A stretch of DNA of 42,801 nt from Tardiphaga sp. (GTDB lineage Bacteria; Pseudomonadota; Alphaproteobacteria; Rhizobiales; Xanthobacteraceae): contig NZ_JAQGJT010000132.1 in NCBI RefSeq assembly GCF_028290495.1, forward strand, positions 1 to 42,801, in the 5' to 3' direction. The notes under the pieces were generated by a model that searched no databases, was not told the DNA's origin, and saw only the letters and a program-made list of their open reading frames with translations. The number at the start of each line of letters is the position of its first letter. The first letter of the stretch is position 1. The position numbers and the translations under genes were made by a program. Shown here piece by piece: positions 34,736 through 41,499 of the stretch.

Positions 34736-35689
34736 ATGATCCCCGAACCGATCTACGATCTTGCCCATCTCGGGCATATGGAAATGCTGACGCCGAAGCC
34801 GGAGGAGAGCCTCAGGTTCTTCGTCGATGTGATGGGCATGACGGTGAGCGGCGAGAAGGGCGACTCCGCCTATCTGCGGGGCTGGGACGACTATGAGCGC
34901 TATTCGCTGAAGCTGACGGCGTCGAAGACCTCGGGCATGGAGCACATGGCGCTGCGCGCGCGCAGCCCGCAGGCGCTGGAGCGCCGTGTCGCCGCGCTGA
35001 AGGGCTCTGAATTCGCGATCGGCTGGACCGATGGCGATCTTGGCCACGGCCCGGCCTATCGCTGCCGCGATCCCGATGGCCACATCGTCGAGCTGTATTA
35101 CGAAACCGAATGGTACGAGGCGCCGCCGGAACTGAAGCCGGCGCTGAAGAACCAGGCGCAGCGTTATCCGGCGCGCGGCATCAATGTGCGCCGGCTCGAT
35201 CACCTCAACTGCCTGGCGGTGGACATCAAGGCCAACCGTGAGTTCTTTGAGCAGTATCTCGGGCTGCGTCTGACCGAGCAGATCGTGTTGAACGACGGTA
35301 CCGAAGCGGCGATGTGGATGACCATGTCGAACAAGAGCTACGACTTCGCCTATTCGCGCGATCACTCCGGCACCAAAGGCCGCTTCCACCACATTACCTA
35401 CGCACTCGACAGCCGCGAGGACATTCTGCGCGCCGCCGACATCTTCCTGGAAGCCGGCGTGCATATCGAAACCGGGCCGCACAAGCACGCGATCCAGCAG
35501 ACCTTCTTCCTCTACGTCTACGAGCCCGGCGGTAACCGCGTTGAGGTCGCCAATGCTGGCGCGCGCCTGATCCTGGCGCCGGACTGGAAGCCGATCGTCT
35601 GGACCGAGGAAGAGCGCAAGAAGGGCCAGGCCTGGGGCCTCAAGACCATCGAATCCTTCCACACCCACGGCACGCCGCCGGTGAAGTGA
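34736..35689 (+). CDS. Two-domain type I extradiol dioxygenase (catechol 2,3-dioxygenase-like)
   Basis: The 317-residue protein contains two VOC domains, and the C-terminal one is catalytic. The iron ligands are His156 (RRLDHLNCLAVD), His218 or His219 (GRFHHITYALD) and Glu270 (GGNRVEVANAG). A downstream His and Tyr (GPHKHAIQQTFFLYVYEP) match the catalytic residues of meta-cleavage enzymes. It should cleave a catechol-like or hydroxylated heterocyclic ring next to the diol. A strong site, GGAGGAA, lies just before the ATG. It is the last gene of the cluster, followed by a terminator. Confidence 0.88.
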   Translation: MIPEPIYDLAHLGHMEMLTPKPEESLRFFVDVMGMTVSGEKGDSAYLRGWDDYERYSLKLTASKTSGMEHMALRARSPQALERRVAALKGSEFAIGWTDGDLGHGPAYRCRDPDGHIVELYYETEWYEAPPELKPALKNQAQRYPARGINVRRLDHLNCLAVDIKANREFFEQYLGLRLTEQIVLNDGTEAAMWMTMSNKSYDFAYSRDHSGTKGRFHHITYALDSREDILRAADIFLEAGVHIETGPHKHAIQQTFFLYVYEPGGNRVEVANAGARLILAPDWKPIVWTEEERKKGQAWGLKTIESFHTHGTPPVK

Positions 35690-35710
35690 TCGGTTCGATC
35701 AGCCAAATGA

Positions 35711-35745
35711 AAAGCGCGCCCGGAGCAGGGCGCGCTTTTTTATTT
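35711..35745 (+). terminator. Intrinsic terminator of the catabolic cluster
   Basis: AAAGCGCGCCC (35711-35721) pairs perfectly with GGGCGCGCTTT (35728-35738) around a 6-base loop, followed by TTTATTTT. It lies 21 bases after the dioxygenase stop and is a textbook Rho-independent terminator. Confidence 0.93.
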
Positions 35746-35775
35746 TGGGGTAGCGGATCAAGCGGATCAGAAGGA

Positions 35776-36081
35776 TCAGCGCTTGCCGGCGCTCACCGGG
35801 CGGGCGTAATCGGACGGCGCCGAGGCGCTGGCGAAGGGATCCCTGGTGTTCCGGTATTCACGCGTCCGCGGTGCGGTCCGAACGCGCGCGCTGCGGCGGG
35901 GAGCGCGCTGATAGGCCGGGCCACTCCTCTGGCCCTGCATCAGGATCGCCGTTCCCAGCGCGGCGCCAATCAGGCCCGCGGTCAGCGCGCCGTCGCGATA
36001 TTGCGCGAGGGCAGGGCCCTGCGGAACGGGTATGCAGAGTGCGGTGACGGCCAAAATCGAAAGCAGTTTCTTGATCGACAA
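35776..36081 (-). CDS. Small exported protein
   Basis: A TTG at 36081 behind GGGGGA gives 101 residues with a clear signal peptide (MSIKKLLSILAVTALCI then PVPQGPALAQ). The mature part has a glycine/alanine-rich hydrophobic stretch (ALTAGLIGAALGTAILM) and an arginine-rich, probably disordered tail. The open frame extends upstream into the protease gene, but no better start has both a ribosome binding site and a signal peptide. I recognise no family. It begins 25 bases after the protease stop, on the same strand, and is probably co-transcribed. Confidence 0.7.
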   Translation of the reverse strand: MSIKKLLSILAVTALCIPVPQGPALAQYRDGALTAGLIGAALGTAILMQGQRSGPAYQRAPRRSARVRTAPRTREYRNTRDPFASASAPSDYARPVSAGKR

Positions 36082-36106
36082 CGATAAGTCCCCCGATTGA
36101 ATGTGA

Positions 36107-37297
36107 TTACTCGCAAAGAATCTTGACGGTGCCGAGCTTGGCGCGCTCTGCCAGGTCGGCGAATTCATAGACCTGCCTGGTCTGCATCTCGCCGTCGGCC
36201 TTGATCCCGCTGGCGTCGAGAAAGTTTTTCGCAATCACGGCCTTGATAGCGAAGTTGATGTTCTGCGGAGCGACGCCGGCGGCACTCGCCATGATCGCCG
36301 AGGTGGCGGTCGAGACGATCACGGCGACCGCGTTGCCGTAGTGATCGAGCACCGGGCCGCCGCTGTTGCCGGGCTGGATCGGCGCGGAAATCTGCACTTT
36401 CGAGGTGTCGTCGTTGAGGCCGGCCAGTGCGCTGACATATCCCACGGTGAAATTGCCGGAGGTGGCGAGCTTGCTGGCCAGCGGAAATCCGTAGACGGCG
36501 ATGCTTTCCCCGACCCGCAGGTCGAGCCGTAACGCGGTGACGGCCGACGGCCTCTGGCTGGTTTTGACGACGGCGAGATCGTTCGCCTTGTCGCGCGCGA
36601 CCACGGTGCCCGAGACGCTCTGCTGGCCGGCTTGTTCGATCGTGATGCCCTGGCAGGATTCCACGACGTGGCTGTTGGTCAGGACATGGCCCTGCGAGGA
36701 CACGAAGAAGCCGGTGCCGCTGCTGCCGCCGCGACGTGCGCTGCTGCCGGCTTTCGGCGTGGCGGCCGAGGACTGCTTCGATTGGCAGGCCAGCACGGCG
36801 GCGAAGGCGGCAGGCGATCCGTCGAGATTGAGCTTGGCGATGACGCGCGATCCCAGCGAGACGGCGATGCCGGGACTGCGGATCAGGTCGCGGACGAAGG
36901 CTTCCTTCAGCCCGCCGGAGATCACGCCCTTTTCCTGGTTGCGACTGATGCCGTTGAACTGGCCTTGCCAGCGGCCGCCGCCGACGGAAGCGATCTTCAT
37001 GCTGTATCGCTTGCCGTCCTGGATCGAGTCCCAATTGGGATTGGTGAGGCCGAAATAGACTTCGCCGTCGTCGGCATCCATGCCGATCCACACCGTGGTG
37101 TCGTCGCCATAGGTCGCGGTCGCCAGGTAACTGCTATGCGCCTTGTTGAATCCGACGGTCCAATTATCCAGGACCGTGGCCTTCTCGTCGATTTCGAGCC
37201 TGTTTTCGGCTCTTGCTGAGGCAGTCCAGCCGCCGATCAAGCAAAATCCGGCCACCGCCACCACTGGCCAGCACATCATCAACCCCGTTGCTCCCAT
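36107..37297 (-). CDS. Exported trypsin-like serine protease
   Basis: The ATG at 37297 gives 396 residues; a TTG at 37315 and ATGs near 37279 are alternatives. A signal sequence (CWPVVAVAGFCLIGGW, then TASARAEN) is followed by a domain of about 150 residues of unknown type. A chymotrypsin-fold protease with His210 (TNSHVVES), Asp240 (ANDLAVV) and Ser312 (QPGNSGGPV) then follows. No PDZ domain follows, so it differs from DegP/HtrA. It is probably a periplasmic protease or chaperone. A possible role in envelope quality control is inference. Confidence 0.88.
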   Translation of the reverse strand: MGATGLMMCWPVVAVAGFCLIGGWTASARAENRLEIDEKATVLDNWTVGFNKAHSSYLATATYGDDTTVWIGMDADDGEVYFGLTNPNWDSIQDGKRYSMKIASVGGGRWQGQFNGISRNQEKGVISGGLKEAFVRDLIRSPGIAVSLGSRVIAKLNLDGSPAAFAAVLACQSKQSSAATPKAGSSARRGGSSGTGFFVSSQGHVLTNSHVVESCQGITIEQAGQQSVSGTVVARDKANDLAVVKTSQRPSAVTALRLDLRVGESIAVYGFPLASKLATSGNFTVGYVSALAGLNDDTSKVQISAPIQPGNSGGPVLDHYGNAVAVIVSTATSAIMASAAGVAPQNINFAIKAVIAKNFLDASGIKADGEMQTRQVYEFADLAERAKLGTVKILCE

Positions 37298-37507
37298 GCC
37301 CTGGCAAAGACGCAACAGGTATCCTGATCCTCATCAATCCGCGCAGCGGCGTCGGTGCGGTTGGCGCGTCACCCCTCAAGAGAATTGCGCTGCGCACGCA
37401 CGACGTGCTTGCGTAAAGTGCGCCGGTCGGGCTAGAACGCGGCCGAACGAGGCGATGTCCACGTTCTGATGATTCTGGCGAGCCACGGCTCAAGCCACTG
37501 AATCTCT

Positions 37508-37581
37508 TGGGGAATGGTGTAACGGTAGCACAACAGACTCTGACTCTGTTTGTCTAGGTTCGAATCCTAGTTCCCCAGCCA
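37508..37581 (+). tRNA. tRNA-Gln (anticodon CUG)
   Basis: The acceptor arm TGGGGAA pairs with TTCCCCA. The anticodon stem ACAGA/TCTGT frames the loop CTCTGAC, giving anticodon CTG. The T arm CTAGG-TTCGAAT-CCTAG is perfect, and the 3' CCA is encoded. Its 3' end is part of the 19-bp direct repeat described at 37564. Confidence 0.97.
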
Positions 37582-37952
37582 ATGGCTTGGCTAAAGCACT
37601 GAATAAATTGGGATATCTTCGGTTCGGCATCACGCGAATGCCGAGACATCGTCCACTTGATCCCACAATGCCCCCACATTACCAAGAAGCGCGGCGTGTA
37701 GAACTCCCTCAGCAGCCAAATCGGGAAGGCCGGTTCGTCGCCGACGTGATAAGCGATGCCGTGTTTGTCGCACGCTGCCCGGAGGTGCTTCGTATCGCCC
37801 GCAAAGGTGGCCTGAGGGTCTCCGAGCAAATCGACAGGCTCTTCGAACTCCAGCCAGTAGTCGGCCACCGACAGCAGCCGTGACGGATCCTTGGCCACCT
37901 TGAACGCGGCGGCGATGGCAGCGGGTGACAGGCGGTGGTGATGATGGTCCAT
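37554..37952 (-). CDS. Hypothetical protein truncated at the attachment site
   Basis: From the ATG at 37952, behind GAGGGG, a 132-residue protein begins MDHHHHRLSPAAIAAAFKVA. The part up to about LLREFYTPRF (residue 90) has normal composition but no family I know. The remainder (MWGHCGIKWTMSRHSRD and on to IGWGTRIRT) is translated from the putative arm site and from the antisense of the tRNA-Gln 3' end, including the stop. The gene was therefore probably cut by the integration event, and its original C-terminus is lost. Whether the product is functional is doubtful. Confidence 0.5.
   Translation of the reverse strand: MDHHHHRLSPAAIAAAFKVAKDPSRLLSVADYWLEFEEPVDLLGDPQATFAGDTKHLRAACDKHGIAYHVGDEPAFPIWLLREFYTPRFLVMWGHCGIKWTMSRHSRDAEPKISQFIQCFSQAIGWGTRIRT
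37564..37582 (+). repeat. attL-like core in the tRNA-Gln 3' end
   Basis: This is the left copy of the 19-bp direct repeat. It covers the T-arm 3' side, the acceptor 3' strand, CCA and one further base of tRNA-Gln, so the tRNA stays intact. Confidence 0.8.
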
Positions 37953-38109
37953 GGTATTCCCCTCGATGATCGGCATCGTCTGCCAATCGCAGTTAGTTGC
38001 CAAATGCAGGGGTATTTATTCCTTGCCCTGAATGACAGTGGAGGCGGCGGTGGTCAAGAGGCGAGGACGTTGGCATAATCGAAGCCACGGATCACGCGGA
38101 GGGTAGAGA

Positions 38110-38694
38110 ATGACTGAATTGCGTTCGGGCCTTCCGATAGTTTCATTTGCTGATCCAATTGCATTGGAAGGTTGGTTGGCGGAACAACCGAGCGATTCCA
38201 ACGGTGCATGGGTTCGATTTCGTAAGAAGGGCTCGTGCGTCGCCAGTGTCACCAAACCTCAGGCGATTGAGAGTGCCCTTTGCTATGGCTGGATCGATGG
38301 CCAACTCGACAAGTATGACGCCGAAAGCTGGTTGGTACGCTTTACCCCACGCAGACCGCGCAGCAAGTGGTCGGAGGTCAATCGGAAACTCGCGCTGGAA
38401 CTGATTTCGGCGGGGCGCATGCAGGCATCTGGACAATTGGAAATTGATAAAGCGAAGGCTGATGGCAGGTGGGAGGCCGCGTATGCACCGGCTAGCAAGG
38501 CTGAGGTTCCACCGGATTTGCAGAACGCGCTCGATGCGAATCCGAAGGCCGCAGCTTTCTTCGCTACGCTCACGGGCGCTAACCGATATGCGATCTTGTA
38601 TCGGATTGGCGCGGTGAAGAAAGCTGAGACCAGAGCCCGAAAGATCGGGGACTTCGTTGGTATGCTAGAACGCAGAGAAACCGTTCACGGCTGA
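38110..38694 (+). CDS. YdeI/OmpD-associated family protein
   Basis: This 194-residue protein matches the YdeI family (bacteriocin-protection/OmdA-like). It has WVRFRKKGS, the diagnostic ESALCYGWIDGQLDKYD, FTPRRPRSKWSEVNRKLA and a C-terminal YRIGAVKKAETRARKIGDFV segment. Family members have been tied to resistance against antimicrobial peptides or colicin-like agents, but the biochemistry is unknown. Codon use is less GC-rich than in the flanking housekeeping genes, in keeping with horizontal transfer. It is the only intact cargo gene between the two attachment-site copies. Confidence 0.85.
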   Translation: MTELRSGLPIVSFADPIALEGWLAEQPSDSNGAWVRFRKKGSCVASVTKPQAIESALCYGWIDGQLDKYDAESWLVRFTPRRPRSKWSEVNRKLALELISAGRMQASGQLEIDKAKADGRWEAAYAPASKAEVPPDLQNALDANPKAAAFFATLTGANRYAILYRIGAVKKAETRARKIGDFVGMLERRETVHG

Positions 38695-39323
38695 AACGAC
38701 CGCTTTCGGGCTCGCGCTCTTCTGGTTCTGGTGACCGAAATTGGTCGGTAGCTTGCCGCAAGGCAGGCCCGGCCGTATTGACGCGATCCCACAACGCTCC
38801 CACAAAGAGGGAAGTCGGGCCGCAAATCTCAGCCAAATTCAGAGCATTAGCTACGGTGGAGCGCATCCTAGTTCCCCAGCCAAACTGCTGGCACTTTTCT
38901 AACCAATTGAAATAATTAGATAGTTTGTCGCGGGGTGTCCGATGTACCCCAACGCCGCCCCTAACGGTTGCCCCTAACGGCATGCGCCGCAGGTTTGGCC
39001 CGATGGCGCATAACACCGTTCCACCCAGTGTGCTCATTTGAGTCCTGCCCGTTGGCAGCCTTGCCGATTATCGGGAGGCTGGCCTCCGTGGTCCATGGGT
39101 TATATCGCCCAGCGGTGTCGTTAAATTGTTGATTTTGTTAGTGCGCCCGACAGGGTTCAAGTCTGTGCCCTCTGCTTCCGGAGGGCCGCTGGGCAGCGGA
39201 CGATCCCTCACTTCGAATCCGGGCAGCTAATTGCGGTTGTGCGGGAAAGTGACCACATGCCGGCATCGTCATCGGATTGCCTACTTTCATGGTTCGACTA
39301 CTTTCGAACTGGGGGGGGATTCA
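38695..39323. other. Intergenic stretch with attR-like core and hairpins
   Basis: These 629 bases hold the right inner repeat (38785-38804) and the right 19-bp core (38865-38883). A tRNA-like scrap also occurs, with GGTTCAAGTCTG near 39154 followed by the hairpins GCCCTC/GAGGGC (39167-39186) and CCGCT-GGGC-AGCGG. I found no gene. The composition is lower in GC than the first 35 kb. Confidence 0.5.
38865..38883 (+). repeat. attR-like copy of the tRNA-Gln 3' end
   Basis: This is the exact second copy of the 19-bp core found in tRNA-Gln. No tRNA body precedes it (upstream is GGTGGAGCGC), so it is an attachment-site duplicate, not a second tRNA. Confidence 0.8.
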
Positions 39324-39518
39324 ATGAGCCATCCTGCGTTCCAGATCGAGCTCGTAAATGAGGGTGAGTTCGGGGAAATTGTTTCGATCATCGGCTGTTA
39401 CAACGACGAAGAGTTTAGGGCCGGGGTGAAAGAGCTGGCGTCTGATAGCCATCGGCGGGACGTAGCGTATCGAAGCATGGCTCCGGCAAGCGACGTCAAG
39501 AAACAGTTTCTCCGCTAG
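39324..39518 (+). CDS. Small hypothetical protein
   Basis: An ATG at 39324 behind a run of G residues gives 64 residues, beginning MSHPAFQIELVNEGEFGEIV. The protein is mixed charged and hydrophobic, without a signal peptide or membrane helix. I recognise no family. Start, ribosome binding site and composition are plausible, but length makes this uncertain. It lies in the atypical DNA downstream of tRNA-Gln and is followed immediately by an 18-bp tandem repeat. Confidence 0.45.
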   Translation: MSHPAFQIELVNEGEFGEIVSIIGCYNDEEFRAGVKELASDSHRRDVAYRSMAPASDVKKQFLR

Positions 39519-39522
39519 GAGC

Positions 39523-39558
39523 AATTATTGCGCGGGATGTAATTATTGCGCGGGATGT
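39523..39558. repeat. 18-bp unit in two tandem copies
   Basis: AATTATTGCGCGGGATGT occurs at 39523-39540 and again at 39541-39558 without a gap or mismatch. It lies just after the small hypothetical gene. Function is unknown; it could be a slippage product or a binding-site pair. Confidence 0.8.
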
Positions 39559-39651
39559 CATGCCTTTCTTGTCTCGTGACAGAAAGACGAAAAGATCATT
39601 CAACTCAGACGGTTTCAGGTTTGGTGCCGGCGTGAAAAACGGGTATTCGCG

Positions 39652-40662
39652 ATGAAGTTGGTCTTTGTCGAGGCTATCGGCAGGAAAGTATCAAGTGTCG
39701 GCTTTGGCTGCGCTTCGCTTGGTTCTCGTATTGGAGTTCGCAAGGGGCTCGAGACGCTCGAACGCGCGTACGCAGCTGGGGTGACTTGGTACGACGTCGC
39801 GCCTTCGTATGGCGACGGGGTGGCTGAATCGATCTTAGGCGAATTTGCATCCAGAAGGCGCGATAGTGTCTGCGTCTGCACCAAGGTTGGCATGCGCCCG
39901 CCGAAGACCCCCACCGCCATGCGGGTGCTGAAGCCGTTGTCGCGGATCGCTATTACGGCGTTTCCTACGCTTAAGCAGTACGCTTCAAGAGTGCGACCCA
40001 CGCCATTCAAGGTACCGCTGTCTGCGGAGTTGATAAGATCAAGTGTCGAGGAGAGCCTAAGACGTCTTCGCACGGACTATGTCGATGTCCTTGCGCTACA
40101 TCGACCGACAGTCGAAGAACTTGTTCACCAGGATATCATCCGGGCGGTGGAGCGCGTGGTTCAGGACGGGAAGGTGCGCGCCATTTCGGTCGCAGGAGAT
40201 ATCGGGGCAGGAATGACAGCTCTCGATGAATCGTTACCTTATCGATTCGTGCAGATTGCCAATACCCCACTAGAGCCAAACCTTGAGAAGTTGAAGGAGC
40301 GTGCTCACTCTCACAGAACGTTTATAACACACGGGACATTCTCATGCCTCGACCAAATAATCGCGAGAATAAATGCGCAAAAGGAAATCCTGGTCGCTCT
40401 TGACGAACTTGGATACCGCGGCAGTCCCACTGAAATTGCCGCCGCATTTCTTGCCGATTACGCATTCGCAACGAATTCAGCCGGGGTCACGCTGATCTCG
40501 ATGTTCCAGAAAGAGCACCTCGATTTCAACCTGCTGCGATTGAAGAGCCATCCAACACCCGAGCGGCTAAATTCTATCGTTGCCGCGCTCGAAGTGGGTG
40601 CGACAGACAGATCGACTGGCGAACCCCCCGGCATTCTCCAACGAGAGTTCCCAAAACGCTGA
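39652..40662 (+). CDS. Aldo/keto reductase
   Basis: The 336-residue protein is an NAD(P)H-dependent aldo/keto reductase with the catalytic tetrad Asp48 and Tyr53 (WYDVAPSYGDG), Lys78 (CTKVG) and His150 (LALHRP). It resembles the L-galactose/pyridoxal dehydrogenase-like subgroup. The substrate cannot be named. Codon use is visibly less GC-biased than in the main chromosome genes of this window, consistent with acquired DNA next to the tRNA-Gln site. The gene stands alone, with no operon partner. Confidence 0.88.
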   Translation: MKLVFVEAIGRKVSSVGFGCASLGSRIGVRKGLETLERAYAAGVTWYDVAPSYGDGVAESILGEFASRRRDSVCVCTKVGMRPPKTPTAMRVLKPLSRIAITAFPTLKQYASRVRPTPFKVPLSAELIRSSVEESLRRLRTDYVDVLALHRPTVEELVHQDIIRAVERVVQDGKVRAISVAGDIGAGMTALDESLPYRFVQIANTPLEPNLEKLKERAHSHRTFITHGTFSCLDQIIARINAQKEILVALDELGYRGSPTEIAAAFLADYAFATNSAGVTLISMFQKEHLDFNLLRLKSHPTPERLNSIVAALEVGATDRSTGEPPGILQREFPKR

Positions 40663-41499
40663 CAGCTTTTAATGGCGACAAGGGCGGCCTGTCGTATCAT
40701 CAGGCGGCGACGCAGTTTACGTGTCAATGCGATCACCCGCTTCGGCAGTGGCAACGTCACACCCGCTCAGTGGTTGGAACGCGCATCCCGCCCTTGGGCA
40801 ACAGCGGTCTCAGCCAGCGTACGATATCTCAATCCCCGTCCCAACGTCGGCATCGACCTTAGCGAGCCTGTTCAAAGTGGCAATGTAACGGACTCCACGC
40901 AGTCCTTTTTAAGCTGTTTGAGTTGAGCGTTGGAACAAAGCCCAAATGTAATTCCAACGTTGCTTTCATGGCCCATGATGTCAGCCACAACACTTTCCCT
41001 CTGGCCGTCATCCGTCTCAAGCGACTTCAGGAGTCGCTTCCATCGGGTCCTAGTTTCCAGCCACCTGTCACTGCCGGCGCAAGACCCCATCGATATCCTA
41101 GCTCTCGCCCGCAACCGGCAACATCGGGTGCTGCGCGTTGGCTGCTGCCGTTTCATCGCAAATGAGTGTGGTTCGCTCCGGAGGTAGCGCAGCTGACCAG
41201 ATGGCGGAATTGCTATCTATGCGCGTGTGACATTCCAGCGCATCCTGGGCTGCATATCTCGCGGTAGCTTGGTGCTGTTTTTCAGAAACCCCTATTTTTA
41301 TTGGGTTATTTGAATCGGATTTGGGTTCCCGTTTACCTCTCCTTCATCACGAACCATCAAGTTGAAACGGCGAATTACAACATCCTCCTGCGGTCGAGTG
41401 ATCGATCGTCCCGCCGGCCAACCTTGCATCACGCCTTTTGCCCAACCCAGCCACACCGCGTACGCGGACCAACGGTCAAACACCGAGGGATACTTTGCC
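40663..41499. other. Long intergenic region with an integrase relic
   Basis: These 837 bases contain the recombinase fragment at 40872-41015 and otherwise no gene I can support. Short open frames on both strands have random-looking composition. The last 200 bases should contain the promoter of the chemotaxis receptor gene. Confidence 0.5.
40872..41015 (-). pseudogene. C-terminal relic of a tyrosine recombinase with Tyr-to-Cys change
   Basis: On the minus strand the last 48 codons read ESVVADIMGHESNVGITFGL, then CSNAQLKQLKKDCVESV and a stop soon after. This is the final box of phage-type tyrosine recombinases: the catalytic GHE histidine (codon at 40968-40970) and then ITFGLY, where Tyr is the DNA-attacking residue. 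Here that codon (40935-40937) is TGT, Cys, one transition from TAT. The upstream catalytic domain is not recognisable. This is a dead integrase, probably from an element once inserted at tRNA-Gln. Confidence 0.65.

Larger units (their letters stand above)
37564..38883. mobile_element. Integrase-less 1.3-kb insertion at tRNA-Gln
   Basis: A 19-bp core, ATCCTAGTTCCCCAGCCAA, occurs at 37564-37582 (end of tRNA-Gln) and again at 38865-38883 as a direct repeat, the signature of site-specific integration at a tRNA. Just inside each end is a related 20-bp sequence starting GATCCCACAA (37659-37678 and 38785-38804; two mismatches), likely recombinase arm sites. The interior carries one truncated hypothetical gene and a YdeI-like gene, but no integrase. 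It is either a decayed island or a non-autonomous element mobilised in trans. Confidence 0.75.

Noticed and set aside
38579..39037. 152-codon minus-strand frame across the right att copy
   Set aside because: It is made of att-site sequence and the antisense of the YdeI-like gene; no start signal or domain supports it.
39150..39186. tRNA-like T-arm sequence GGTTCAAGTCTG with nearby hairpins
   Set aside because: No acceptor stem, D arm or anticodon arm can be folded around it; at most a relic.
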